DNA from: CAMLOF01 sp041913045 | GTDB taxonomy: Bacteria; Pseudomonadota; Gammaproteobacteria; Burkholderiales; Burkholderiaceae_C | DNA: 53,042 bases | Direction: 5' to 3' | Assembly: GCA_041913045.1 (NCBI GenBank) | Contig: JAYSGB010000029.1 | Location: 1-53,042, forward strand | Part shown: one piece after another, positions 24,320-32,393 of the stretch | Layout of the letters: every line of letters starts with the position of its first letter | Position numbering within the stretch: position 1 is the first letter of the stretch | The notes under the pieces: generated by a model | The model's input: only the letters and a program-made list of their open reading frames with translations | Told to the model about the DNA's origin: nothing | Databases searched by the model: none | Made by a program: the position numbers and the translations under genes

Positions 24320-25822
24320 ATGAACACAACCGACACCGACCCTGGCAGCCTGCAGGCGCTCAAAGCCCGTTACGGCCCCCGCTACCGTTGGTTGCTGCTG
24401 ATGTCGGTGATGGTCGGCACCATGGCTGCGATCATGTCGTCAACGATCGTCAACGTGGCGATTCCAGACATGAGCCACCACTTCGGGCTGGGCCAGGAGC
24501 GTGCGCAGTGGGTGACGTCGGGCTTCATGGCTGCCATGGTGGCATCCATGCTCACCACGCCCTGGATGCTCGCTCGCTTTGGCTTCCGCAAGACCTACGC
24601 CATCTGCATGGGGCTATTGCTCGCGGGAGGCGTGGTGGGCGGCATGGCCAACCACTTTGCACTGGTACTGGCCGCCCGGGTGGTGGAAGGCCTGGCCGCT
24701 GGCGTAGTTCAACCCATTCCCGCCATCATCATCCTGCGCGCCTTTGACTCTAACGAACAAGGCCGCGCCAGCGGCATCTTCGGCATGGGCGTGGTGCTGG
24801 CGCCAGCACTGGGCCCCAGCCTGGGAGGCCTGCTGGTCGATGCCTTCGGGTGGCGCTCCATCTTCTTCATGGTGGTCCCGCTGTGTCTGGCATCGCTGTG
24901 GCTGGGCCGCCTCTTTGTGCCGGTCACGGCCCCGGGCGGGGTGGCTGCGCGGCGCGACGTCAGCATCGACTGGATCGGCCTGCTGCTGGCAAGCGTGGGC
25001 ACCGTCTGCCTGCTCAATGGCCTGGTGCAATGGCAGGGGGGCACTGTTGCCCTGGCCGCCACACTGCTCGCGGGCTTTGTCTTGTGTCTCGCCGCCTTCA
25101 TCGCCTGGCAGCATCGGCTGCGGCACGGGCGCAGCAAAAACAAAGTTGAGCCGCTGATGAACCTGAGTCTGTTCCAGCACCGCCCTTTCGCCATGGGCAG
25201 CCTGGTCGCGTTCATCTATGGCACAGCGCTGTTCGGCTCTACCTACCTCATCCCTGTTTACCTTCAGATGGGGCTGGGTCTTTCAGCCTCGTACGTTGGC
25301 GCGCTGCTGCTTCCGGCCGGGCTGGTCCTGGCCGCAACAATCGCCATCGTCGGCAGGCTGGCAGACCGGCACCCTGCACACTGGCTCGTCAGCACTGGAT
25401 TGCTCCTGCTGGCGCTGTCGTTCGCTTTGGTTGTCTTGTTGGACCGCAGTACACCGCTGGCTTGGCTGGTGGCCCTCACCATCCTGGGCCGAATTGGGCT
25501 GGGTTTTGTGCTGCCATCGCTCAACCTGGGCTCCATGCGGGGTGTGGCACGTGACCATATCGCCCAGGGGGCCAGTGCCATCAACTTTCTGCGCATGCTT
25601 GGCGGCGCCGCTGGCGTAAGCCTGTGCGGCATGGTGCTGGAGTGGCGTCTGGCCGCTCACGGCGTGTCTCTATCAAACACCGCAGGCGCTGAAGCGCGCC
25701 TGGCCGCTTTCAACGAAACCTTCATCATGCTGGGTGCCACTTGCGCGCTGGCGCTGTGGGCGGCTTGGAATTTGCGCCCCAGGGTGGCAACATCGCGGGA
25801 AGAACCCCATCACCCGTCCTGA
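24320..25822 (+). CDS. DHA2-family (EmrB/QacA-like) MFS drug exporter
   Basis: A 500-residue major facilitator protein with 14 predicted helices, typical of the DHA2 drug:proton antiporters. The N-terminal helix segment SSTIVNVAIPDMSHHFG carries the family motif with the membrane Asp, and GIFGMGVVLAPALGPSLGG carries the antiporter motif C (GxxxGPxxGG). Substrates are probably amphipathic compounds or metabolites. No membrane-fusion (EmrA) partner is adjacent, so it may act alone in the inner membrane. The amidotransferase gene starts seven bases after its stop. Confidence 0.9.
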   Translation: MNTTDTDPGSLQALKARYGPRYRWLLLMSVMVGTMAAIMSSTIVNVAIPDMSHHFGLGQERAQWVTSGFMAAMVASMLTTPWMLARFGFRKTYAICMGLLLAGGVVGGMANHFALVLAARVVEGLAAGVVQPIPAIIILRAFDSNEQGRASGIFGMGVVLAPALGPSLGGLLVDAFGWRSIFFMVVPLCLASLWLGRLFVPVTAPGGVAARRDVSIDWIGLLLASVGTVCLLNGLVQWQGGTVALAATLLAGFVLCLAAFIAWQHRLRHGRSKNKVEPLMNLSLFQHRPFAMGSLVAFIYGTALFGSTYLIPVYLQMGLGLSASYVGALLLPAGLVLAATIAIVGRLADRHPAHWLVSTGLLLLALSFALVVLLDRSTPLAWLVALTILGRIGLGFVLPSLNLGSMRGVARDHIAQGASAINFLRMLGGAAGVSLCGMVLEWRLAAHGVSLSNTAGAEARLAAFNETFIMLGATCALALWAAWNLRPRVATSREEPHHPS

Positions 25823-25829
25823 TCCCGCC

Positions 25830-26621
25830 ATGTGCCAACTGCTCGGCCTCAACTGCGCCACACCTACCGATGCCAGCTTCAGCTTCACCGGTTTCAGCCG
25901 ACGCGGCGGCGCCACCGACCACCATGCCGATGGCTGGGGCATCGCCTTCTTTGAAGGCAAAGGCCTGCGTTTGTTCGTTGACCAACAAAGCGCGGCGCAG
26001 TCCCCCATGGCTGCCTTTCTGCGGCAATATCCGCTCAAGAGCACCAACATCATCGCCCACGTGCGCAAGGCCACCGTGGGCGAGGTACGGCTGGAAAATG
26101 CCCATCCCTTCACCCGCGAACTGTGGGGCCGCCACTGGGTCTTCGCCCACAACGGCGACTTGAAGAATTACCACCCCCACCTGCACGGGCACTTTCACCC
26201 TGTGGGCGACACCGACAGCGAGCGCGCCTTCTGCTGGTTGATGCAGGAGTTGGCCAAGTCCCACGCGGGCGTGCCCAGCGTCCCGGAACTGACGCTGACG
26301 CTTCAAGAGCTGGTGCCTCAGGTTCGGCAATTCGGCACCTTCAACTTCCTGTTGTCCAACGGTGAAGCGCTGTGGGCCCATTGCAGTACGAATCTGCATT
26401 ACCTGGTGCGCCAGCACCCCTTCGCCGCCGCCACCTTGATGGACGAGGACTGGACCGTGGACTTCGCGGACGTGAACCAGCCAGGAGACCGCGCTGCCGT
26501 GATCGTGACCACTCCGCTGACGCGCAACGAAACCTGGACCGCCTTCCAGCCCGGCGAACTCAAGGTCTTCGTGGATGGGCTGCCGCAGGATCCCCCAGCG
26601 CCATGCCATCGCGTCCGCTGA
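25830..26621 (+). CDS. Class II glutamine amidotransferase (YafJ-like)
   Basis: A 263-residue stand-alone Ntn-type glutamine amidotransferase. Cys2 becomes the N-terminal nucleophile after Met removal (MCQLLGLNC). Glutamine-site motifs HVRKATVGEV, FAHNGDLKNY and GDTDSERAF are intact, so glutaminase activity is likely. Most relatives (YafJ type) have no known acceptor domain, and none is fused here. The ATG at 25830 is set by the Cys2 rule; the frame stays open upstream to 25734 inside the MFS gene. Its end overlaps the SLC13 transporter gene by 19 bases, which suggests translational coupling. Confidence 0.9.
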   Translation: MCQLLGLNCATPTDASFSFTGFSRRGGATDHHADGWGIAFFEGKGLRLFVDQQSAAQSPMAAFLRQYPLKSTNIIAHVRKATVGEVRLENAHPFTRELWGRHWVFAHNGDLKNYHPHLHGHFHPVGDTDSERAFCWLMQELAKSHAGVPSVPELTLTLQELVPQVRQFGTFNFLLSNGEALWAHCSTNLHYLVRQHPFAAATLMDEDWTVDFADVNQPGDRAAVIVTTPLTRNETWTAFQPGELKVFVDGLPQDPPAPCHRVR

Positions 26622-27973
26622 CACTGCTCATCTGCATATTGCTGGCGGTGGCCAGCTACCTGCTCATTCCTGGTGACGATCGCGTACGAACCGGGCTGGC
26701 ACTCTTCGTTCTGACCGGTAGCCTCTGGATCAGCCAGGCGCTGCACCTCAGCCTCACAGCACTGCTTGTACCTCTGCTTGCTGCGATCACCGGGGCATTG
26801 ACACTGCGTGATGCGCTAGGCGCGTTCGCGCAACCGGTGATCTTTCTCTTCCTCGGCGGCTTCGCGCTGGCAGCGGCCTTGTCGCGCCACGGGCTAGACC
26901 GGGCTTTGGCTCATGCCATGCTGCGAGCCACCCGTGGGCGGTTTTCGCTGGCCGTCGCGGGCTTGTTCGGCCTCACTGCATTCCTTTCGATGTGGCTCAG
27001 CAACACCGCCACCACGGCGATGATGCTGCCCCTCGCGCTTGGCCTTTTGCGTGTCGAGCCAGGCCAAGAGGCGCCAGAAGCAGCAGGTTCGGCCATCGCA
27101 CGTACTCGCGCTTTCGTGCTGCTGGGTCTGGCATACAGCGCCAGCATTGGCGGCATGGGCACCTTGGTCGGCAGCCCACCCAACGCGATCGCTGCAGCCC
27201 AGGCTGGCATCAGCTTCGTGCAATGGCTGAGCATAGGCATTCCTCTGGTCCTAGCGCTCCTGCCGTTGATGGTTGCCACCCTCTACGCCCTGCTCAGGCC
27301 GCAGCTCAGTTCGGTAGGTACGCCCGCAACGGCAACAGAGGCATCGGACTTCACCTGGACCCGCGAAAGGCGCCTGACCCTTCTGATCTTCTGCCTGACC
27401 GTAGCGGGCTGGGTAGGCGGTGAACCGCTAGGCAGGCTCCTGGGTTTGAATCAAGACATGGACACTCTGGTTGCCCTTGCGGCCATTGGACTGCTTGGAG
27501 TCACGGGTGTTCTCGACTGGCGTGACATCGAGCGCCAAACGCAGTGGGGCGTCTTGCTGCTTTTTGGCGGAGGTCTCGCGCTCAGCCAGGTCATGTCGGC
27601 CACGGGCGCGAGCGGCTTCCTGGCGCAGGGGCTCATGGCATGGGTCGACGGCGCGCCCACATGGCTCATCCTGCTGGCACTGGTGGCCTTCGTAGTCATG
27701 TTGACGGAACTCGTCAGCAACACCGCCAGCGCGGCACTCATCATCCCGATCGTCATGGGGCTCGCGCCCGCCTGGGGCATGAGCGAGGCTGGCATCGCGG
27801 CAGCCATCGCCGTGTCAGCCTCATGCGCCTTCATGCTCCCCGTGGCCACCCCACCAAACGCCATCGTGTTTGGCTCGGGCATGGTGCCGCAACGCACAAT
27901 GATGCGATGCGGCCTTGCCCTAAATCTGGTGGCCACGCTCACCGTCTCGCTGGCCGTGTCACTTTGGCGCTGA
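26603..27973 (+). CDS. SLC13/DASS-family anion permease
   Basis: A 456-residue membrane protein with about 11-12 helices and two inverted repeats. Each repeat carries the sodium-binding SNT motif: SNTATTAMMLP in the first and SNTASAALIIPI in the second. Family members carry di- or tricarboxylates or sulfate together with sodium. The second-repeat ATPPNA segment (about residue 410) fits the carboxylate subgroup, but the substrate is not certain. The ATG at 26603 lies inside the end of the amidotransferase gene. No regulator is adjacent. Confidence 0.88.
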   Translation: MPSRPLTLLICILLAVASYLLIPGDDRVRTGLALFVLTGSLWISQALHLSLTALLVPLLAAITGALTLRDALGAFAQPVIFLFLGGFALAAALSRHGLDRALAHAMLRATRGRFSLAVAGLFGLTAFLSMWLSNTATTAMMLPLALGLLRVEPGQEAPEAAGSAIARTRAFVLLGLAYSASIGGMGTLVGSPPNAIAAAQAGISFVQWLSIGIPLVLALLPLMVATLYALLRPQLSSVGTPATATEASDFTWTRERRLTLLIFCLTVAGWVGGEPLGRLLGLNQDMDTLVALAAIGLLGVTGVLDWRDIERQTQWGVLLLFGGGLALSQVMSATGASGFLAQGLMAWVDGAPTWLILLALVAFVVMLTELVSNTASAALIIPIVMGLAPAWGMSEAGIAAAIAVSASCAFMLPVATPPNAIVFGSGMVPQRTMMRCGLALNLVATLTVSLAVSLWR

Positions 27974-28003
27974 GGCTTGGCTGCGCGCGGATGGCACCGG
28001 GGG

Positions 28004-28042
28004 TATGATTGAAATGTCACCGGCGCCGAGGCTTCGGTGTCT
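28004..28042 (+). promoter_or_regulatory. Candidate -10 and leader hairpin before the ABC importer
   Basis: TATGAT (28004-28009) is a good -10 hexamer without a clear -35. About ten bases beyond the expected start, CCGA (28026-28029) and TCGG (28034-28037) form a short hairpin. A strong ribosome binding site (AAGGAG, about 28060-28065) follows before the ATG at 28076. Confidence 0.4.
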
Positions 28043-28075
28043 TGTCTGTGAATACCCAAGAAGGAGACCCGCACG

Positions 28076-29104
28076 ATGCTGAACCGACGTCACGTGATTG
28101 CTGGCGGCCTGACCGCAGCCACCCTGCCCCACCTTGTCATGGCACAAGGCATTGAAAAGCCCAAGGTCACCATCGCCGTCGGCGGCAAGAACCTCTTCTA
28201 CTACCTGCCGCTCACCATTGCCGAACAACTCGGCTACTTCAAGGCAGAAGGTCTGGACGTCAACATCGTGGACTTTGCCGGTGGCGCGCGTGCGCTGCAG
28301 GCCGTGGTCGGCGGCAGCGCCGACGTGGTTTCCGGCGCGTTCGAGCACACCGTCAACATGCAGTTCAAAGGCCAGCCCATGCGCGCCTTCGTGCTGCAGG
28401 GCCTGGCCCCCCAGATCGTGCTGGGCGTCAACCCCAAGACCATGCCCAACTTCAAGTCGATCGCCGACCTAAAGGGCAAGAAGATCGGCGTGACGGCCCC
28501 TGGCAGCTCCACCAACGTGATGGTGAACTTCGTGCTCTCCAAGGCCGGTCTCAAGCCCAGCGACGTCAGCATCATTGGCGTGGGGGCCAGCAACGGCGCG
28601 GTGGCCGCCATGCGCTCGGGGCAGATCGATGCCATCAGCAACCTGGACCCGGTGATCACGCTGCTGCAGCGCTCCGGCGACCTCAAAATCATCTCCGACA
28701 CGCGCGTCGTCTCCGAAGCTGAAAAGGTCTTTGGCGGCCCCATGCCCGCAGGCTGCCTGTACTGCCCGCAGCCCTTCATCGACAGGAACCCAAACACCGT
28801 TCAGGCACTCACCAACGCCATGGTGCGTGCCAACAAATGGATTCAGCAGGCGGGCCCCGGCGACATCATCAAGGTCGTGCCCGAGAGCTATCTGCTGGGC
28901 GACCGCGCGGTCTACATCGACGGCTTCCTCGCCTCCAAACCTGCACTTTCTCCCGACGGCGCCATCCCCCCGAAAGGTGCGGACACTGCCTTCCGCGCGC
29001 TGGCAAGCGTTGATGAAAAACTGGGCGCCGCCAAGCTCGACCTGAACGCCGTCTACACCAACGACTTCGTCAAGAAGGCCAACGCCAAGTACCCGAAAGG
29101 CTGA
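28076..29104 (+). CDS. ABC importer substrate-binding protein (NitT/TauT type)
   Basis: A 342-residue periplasmic binding protein. The signal peptide holds a twin arginine (MLNRRHVIAGGLTAA) and ends at LVMAQ, so either Tat or Sec export is possible. The mature part has the NMT1/SsuA-like fold: KVTIAVGGKNLFYYLPLTIA, AEQLGYFKAEGLDVNIVDF and GGSADVVSGAF. Ligands of the family include nitrate, sulfonates, taurine and pyrimidine precursors. No metabolic gene nearby tells which applies here. It is the first gene of a complete three-gene importer. Confidence 0.9.
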   Translation: MLNRRHVIAGGLTAATLPHLVMAQGIEKPKVTIAVGGKNLFYYLPLTIAEQLGYFKAEGLDVNIVDFAGGARALQAVVGGSADVVSGAFEHTVNMQFKGQPMRAFVLQGLAPQIVLGVNPKTMPNFKSIADLKGKKIGVTAPGSSTNVMVNFVLSKAGLKPSDVSIIGVGASNGAVAAMRSGQIDAISNLDPVITLLQRSGDLKIISDTRVVSEAEKVFGGPMPAGCLYCPQPFIDRNPNTVQALTNAMVRANKWIQQAGPGDIIKVVPESYLLGDRAVYIDGFLASKPALSPDGAIPPKGADTAFRALASVDEKLGAAKLDLNAVYTNDFVKKANAKYPKG

Positions 29105-29109
29105 GCCGC

Positions 29110-29922
29110 ATGCCCGCAGCGATCGAGTTGCAGGACGTTGCCTGCACATTCATCAGCAAGGACAACCCCGGCCAGCGCTACACGGCAGTCGAGCATGTCT
29201 CGCTCACCGTGGGCGCCGGGGAGTTCGTCAGCGTGGTGGGGCCCACCGGCTGCGGCAAGAGCACGCTGCTCAACGTCGCGGCCGGGCTTTTGGCCCCGAG
29301 CAAGGGCTCGGTACGCATCTTTGGCGAGCCACTGGCCGGCATCAACGCCCGCGCGGGCTACATGTTCCAGGCCGAAAGCCTCATGCCCTGGCGCACCGCG
29401 CTTGAAAACGTCATGGCGGGCCTGCAGTTCCGTGGAGTGCCTGAGCGCGAAGCCCGCGCACAGGCCGAGGACTGGCTGCGCCGTGTCGGCCTGGGCTCGT
29501 TCGGCGACCGCTACCCGCACCAGATGAGTGGCGGCATGCGCAAGCGCGCCAGCCTGGCACAGACCCTGGTGCTCGATCCAGACATCATCCTGATGGACGA
29601 GCCCTTCTCCGCGCTGGACATCCAGACCCGCCAGCTCATGGAAAACGAGGTTCTGGACCTGTGGCAGTCCAAGAAAAAAGCCGTGCTCTTCATCACGCAC
29701 GACCTAGACGAAGCCATTGCCATGAGCGACCGCGTGGTGGTGCTCAGCGCAGGTCCAGCCTCACACCCCATCGGTGAATTCCACATCGACATCCCACGCC
29801 CGCGCGACGTGGCCGAAGTCAAGACGACCCCGCGCTTCCTCGAACTGCACTCGGCCATCTGGGGCGTTCTGCGGGAAGAAGTGCTCAAGGGCTACCAGCA
29901 ACAACTGCAGAAAGCCGCCTGA
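29110..29922 (+). CDS. ABC importer ATP-binding protein
   Basis: A 270-residue ATPase of the nitrate/sulfonate/taurine importer group. Walker A is GPTGCGKST (about residues 45-53), the signature is MSGGMRKRASLAQ, Walker B is IILMDEPFSALD, and the H-loop is FITHDLDEA. All ATPase residues are intact. The signature reads SGGMRKR rather than the commoner SGGMRQR, a small change seen in several relatives. It starts five bases after the binding-protein gene and is followed eight bases later by the permease gene. Confidence 0.95.
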   Translation: MPAAIELQDVACTFISKDNPGQRYTAVEHVSLTVGAGEFVSVVGPTGCGKSTLLNVAAGLLAPSKGSVRIFGEPLAGINARAGYMFQAESLMPWRTALENVMAGLQFRGVPEREARAQAEDWLRRVGLGSFGDRYPHQMSGGMRKRASLAQTLVLDPDIILMDEPFSALDIQTRQLMENEVLDLWQSKKKAVLFITHDLDEAIAMSDRVVVLSAGPASHPIGEFHIDIPRPRDVAEVKTTPRFLELHSAIWGVLREEVLKGYQQQLQKAA

Positions 29923-29930
29923 CCCCGCCT

Positions 29931-30758
29931 ATGTGGAACCTGATCAAACCGCGTGCCGCCAACCTGCGCCTGTGGCAACTGAGCCTGCTGGTGCTGCTAT
30001 TCACTTTCTGGCACGTGATGACCCAGCCGGGCCTGATCCCGCCCTTCATGTTCGACAACGACCGGCAGGCAGCGTTCTTCTTTGGCGAACCTCTCAAGGT
30101 ATTGGAACGCATCTGGGTGTGGTTCGTCACCGACGCTGACATCTACGGCCACCTCTGGGTCACCCTGGCCGAGACGGTGCTGGCGTTCGCCATTGGTGCC
30201 GTTGGCGGGCTGGGTTGCGGTCTGTGGCTTGCCCTGTCGCCCATGGCATCGGCCATCCTGGAACCCTACGTCAAGGCGCTCAACTCCATGCCGCGCATCA
30301 TCCTCGCGCCCATCTTCGCGGTGTGGTTCGGCCTGGGTATGGGCTCCAAGGTGGCGCTGGGCGTCACGCTGGTGTTCTTCATCGTGTTCTTCAACGTCTA
30401 CCAAGGCGTCAAGGAAGTCAGCCCCGTGGTGCTGGCCAACGCGCGCATGCTGGGCGCCAACCAGAAGCAACTGCTGCGCCACGTCTACCTGCCCAGCGCA
30501 ACAAGTTGGGTGTTCAGCTCGCTGCACACATCCGTGGGCCTGGCCTTCGTGGGCGCAGTGGTGGGCGAATACCTGGGCTCCAGCCAGGGTGTGGGCTACC
30601 TCATCCTGCAGGCCGAGGGCACCTTCGACATCAACACCGTCATGGCAGGCATCCTCGTGCTCACGGCGTTCGCCCTGGCGCTTGACGCCATCGTCGGGCG
30701 CATCGAAAAGCGCCTGATGAAGTGGCAGCCCAAGGCCGGCGAGACCGAAAAACTGTAA
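29931..30758 (+). CDS. ABC importer permease
   Basis: A 275-residue inner-membrane permease with about six helices, the BPD_transp_1 fold. The cytoplasmic EAA loop appears as NARMLGANQKQLLRHVYLPS (about residues 165-184) and contacts the ATPase. The N-terminal helix LWQLSLLVLLFTFWHVMTQ is followed by a longer periplasmic segment. It completes the importer started at 28076. The SMR gene follows after 11 bases and may be read on the same transcript. Confidence 0.94.
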   Translation: MWNLIKPRAANLRLWQLSLLVLLFTFWHVMTQPGLIPPFMFDNDRQAAFFFGEPLKVLERIWVWFVTDADIYGHLWVTLAETVLAFAIGAVGGLGCGLWLALSPMASAILEPYVKALNSMPRIILAPIFAVWFGLGMGSKVALGVTLVFFIVFFNVYQGVKEVSPVVLANARMLGANQKQLLRHVYLPSATSWVFSSLHTSVGLAFVGAVVGEYLGSSQGVGYLILQAEGTFDINTVMAGILVLTAFALALDAIVGRIEKRLMKWQPKAGETEKL

Positions 30759-30769
30759 GGGAAACCCCG

Positions 30770-31102
30770 ATGAACGCCTACCTGGCCCTGGGACTTGCCA
30801 TCGTGGCCGAGGTGATTGGCACGTCGGCGCTCAAGGCCAGCGACGGCTTCACGCGGCTGTGGCCGTCAGTGGTGGTGGCTGTGGGCTACGCCACGGCGTT
30901 CTACTGCCTGGCCCTGGTGCTGCGCACCGTGCCCGTCGGCATTGCCTATGCCATCTGGTCGGGCCTGGGCATCGTGCTAATTACCGTGGTGGCGTACGTC
31001 GTGTACGGGCAGCGCATCGACGGCCCGGGCCTGGCAGGCATGGCGCTCATCATCGCCGGGGTACTGGTGATCAACCTGTTTTCAAAGTCAGCCGGGCACT
31101 GA
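30770..31102 (+). CDS. Small multidrug resistance exporter (EmrE/QacE type)
   Basis: A 110-residue four-helix SMR protein that exports cationic compounds against protons as a dimer. The essential membrane glutamate is Glu14 in IVAEVIGTSALKASDGFT, the classical EmrE/Qac signature. The later helices contain AYAIWSGLGIVLI, also typical. These residues favour the quaternary-ammonium/multidrug subgroup over the guanidinium exporters. The ATG at 30770 has AGGGAAA upstream. It overlaps the vanZ-like gene tail to tail by 32 bases. Confidence 0.93.
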   Translation: MNAYLALGLAIVAEVIGTSALKASDGFTRLWPSVVVAVGYATAFYCLALVLRTVPVGIAYAIWSGLGIVLITVVAYVVYGQRIDGPGLAGMALIIAGVLVINLFSKSAGH

Positions 31103-31442
31103 TGGCAGTCCAAGCCACTGCACCAGCTATCACGCCCACCACATCGGCGAGCAAATCAGCCCACTCGCCATAGCGCCAGCCGGTGGCGGCCTGCGCCAGC
31201 TCAATCGCTCCGCCCAGCAACAGCAAACCCGCCAACAACTGCCAACGCCGCAGCGGGTAGGCCCACAACCCCATCCACGCCAGAACGGCAAACGCAAAAG
31301 CGTGCTGCGCCTTGTCCCATATGTCGAACACCTGCGGCGGCAAATGCTCCACCGGCGTCAACGAAAGCGTCACCACCGCCAACACCAGAAGCCAGAAACC
31401 TGCGCGCAACCATGGGCCCGGCCATCGCCAAAGACCGCTCAT
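31071..31442 (-). CDS. VanZ-family membrane protein
   Basis: A 123-residue protein with four hydrophobic segments and the VanZ-like pattern (DIWDKAQHAFAFAVLAWMG, then EWADLLADVVGVIAG). The conserved K..H and E..D..DVxGN-like features match this small family. VanZ raises teicoplanin resistance in enterococci; in Gram-negatives the function is unknown. Its ATG overlaps the gshB stop by four bases, so it is the last gene of the gsh transcript. Its 3' end overlaps the SMR gene by 32 bases on the other strand. Confidence 0.82.
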   Translation of the reverse strand: MSGLWRWPGPWLRAGFWLLVLAVVTLSLTPVEHLPPQVFDIWDKAQHAFAFAVLAWMGLWAYPLRRWQLLAGLLLLGGAIELAQAATGWRYGEWADLLADVVGVIAGAVAWTAISARLTLKTG

Positions 31443-32383
31443 GCCAGCGCCGCCTCCAGCGCATCCACGAACATGGCGGGCACGTCAAAGCCCGTCTGCT
31501 GATGGATCTCTTGGAAGCACGTCGGGCTGGTCACGTTCACCTCGGTCACCTTGTCGCCGATCACATCCAGCCCCACGAGCAGCAAACCCCGCTCGGCCAG
31601 CCGGGGCGCTATGGCGTTGGCAATGCGCCAGTCGCTGTCGGTCAACGGGCGGGCCACACCCTTGCCACCAGCGGCCAGGTTGCCACGCACCTCGTTGCCT
31701 TGCGGTATGCGCGCCAGACAGAAAGGCGCTGCCTTGCCGCCAATGAGCAGCAGACGTTTGTCACCGTCCACGATCTCGGGCAGATAGCGCTGGACCATCA
31801 CCGTGGTGGTTCCGCCTTGGTTGAGGGTTTCAACGATCGAGCCCAGGTTCATGCCATCGGGGCCCACGCGGAAAATGCCCATGCCCCCCATCCCGTCCAG
31901 CGGCTTGAGGATGATGTCACCGTGTTGCGCATGGAAATGTCGGATGGCCTCGGGCGAGCGCGTCACCAGCGTCGGCGGCGCGAATTCGGCGAACTCCATC
32001 AGCGCCAGCTTCTCGGGGTGGTCGCGCAGTGCACGGGGCTTGTTGAACACCCGGGCACCTTCGCGTTCCGCCTGCTCCAGCAGGTGCGTGGCGTAAAAAT
32101 ACTCGCTGTCAAAAGGCGGGTCCTTACGCATCAGCACAGCGCCAAAGTCCCGCAGGGCCATGCGGCCCTGCCACGTCACGCGGTACCAGTTTTCTTCGTC
32201 ACCCGTCAGCTCTATGTGCCGTACCAGCGCCGTCACGGGCTGGCCGCCCTCCCACTGCAGGTGGGCTGGCTCACAGGCGGCCACGGTATGGCCGCGCCGC
32301 TGCAACTCCCGCATCATGGCAAACGTGGTGTCCTTGTAGATCTTGAACGAATACAGCGGATCAGCCACGACCAGCACTTGCAT
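31439..32383 (-). CDS. gshB: Glutathione synthetase
   Basis: Joins gamma-glutamylcysteine and glycine with ATP to make glutathione. It has 314 residues, the normal bacterial length. The N-terminal domain begins MQVLVVADPLYSFKIYKD, the substrate region contains MRKDPPFDSEY, and the ATP-grasp part contains DIILKPLDGMGGMGIFRV and TEVNVTSPTCFQEIHQQTG. The gene lies 10 bases downstream of kup and 4 bases overlapping vanZ in the order gshA-kup-gshB-vanZ. Confidence 0.97.
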   Translation of the reverse strand: MQVLVVADPLYSFKIYKDTTFAMMRELQRRGHTVAACEPAHLQWEGGQPVTALVRHIELTGDEENWYRVTWQGRMALRDFGAVLMRKDPPFDSEYFYATHLLEQAEREGARVFNKPRALRDHPEKLALMEFAEFAPPTLVTRSPEAIRHFHAQHGDIILKPLDGMGGMGIFRVGPDGMNLGSIVETLNQGGTTTVMVQRYLPEIVDGDKRLLLIGGKAAPFCLARIPQGNEVRGNLAAGGKGVARPLTDSDWRIANAIAPRLAERGLLLVGLDVIGDKVTEVNVTSPTCFQEIHQQTGFDVPAMFVDALEAALA

Positions 32384-32393
32384 GCACTACCCC

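Noticed and set aside
30770..31102. Guanidinium exporter and a guanidine riboswitch
   Set aside because: Residues around Glu14 fit the EmrE/Qac group, and only 11 bases separate the gene from the permease, leaving no room for a riboswitch.
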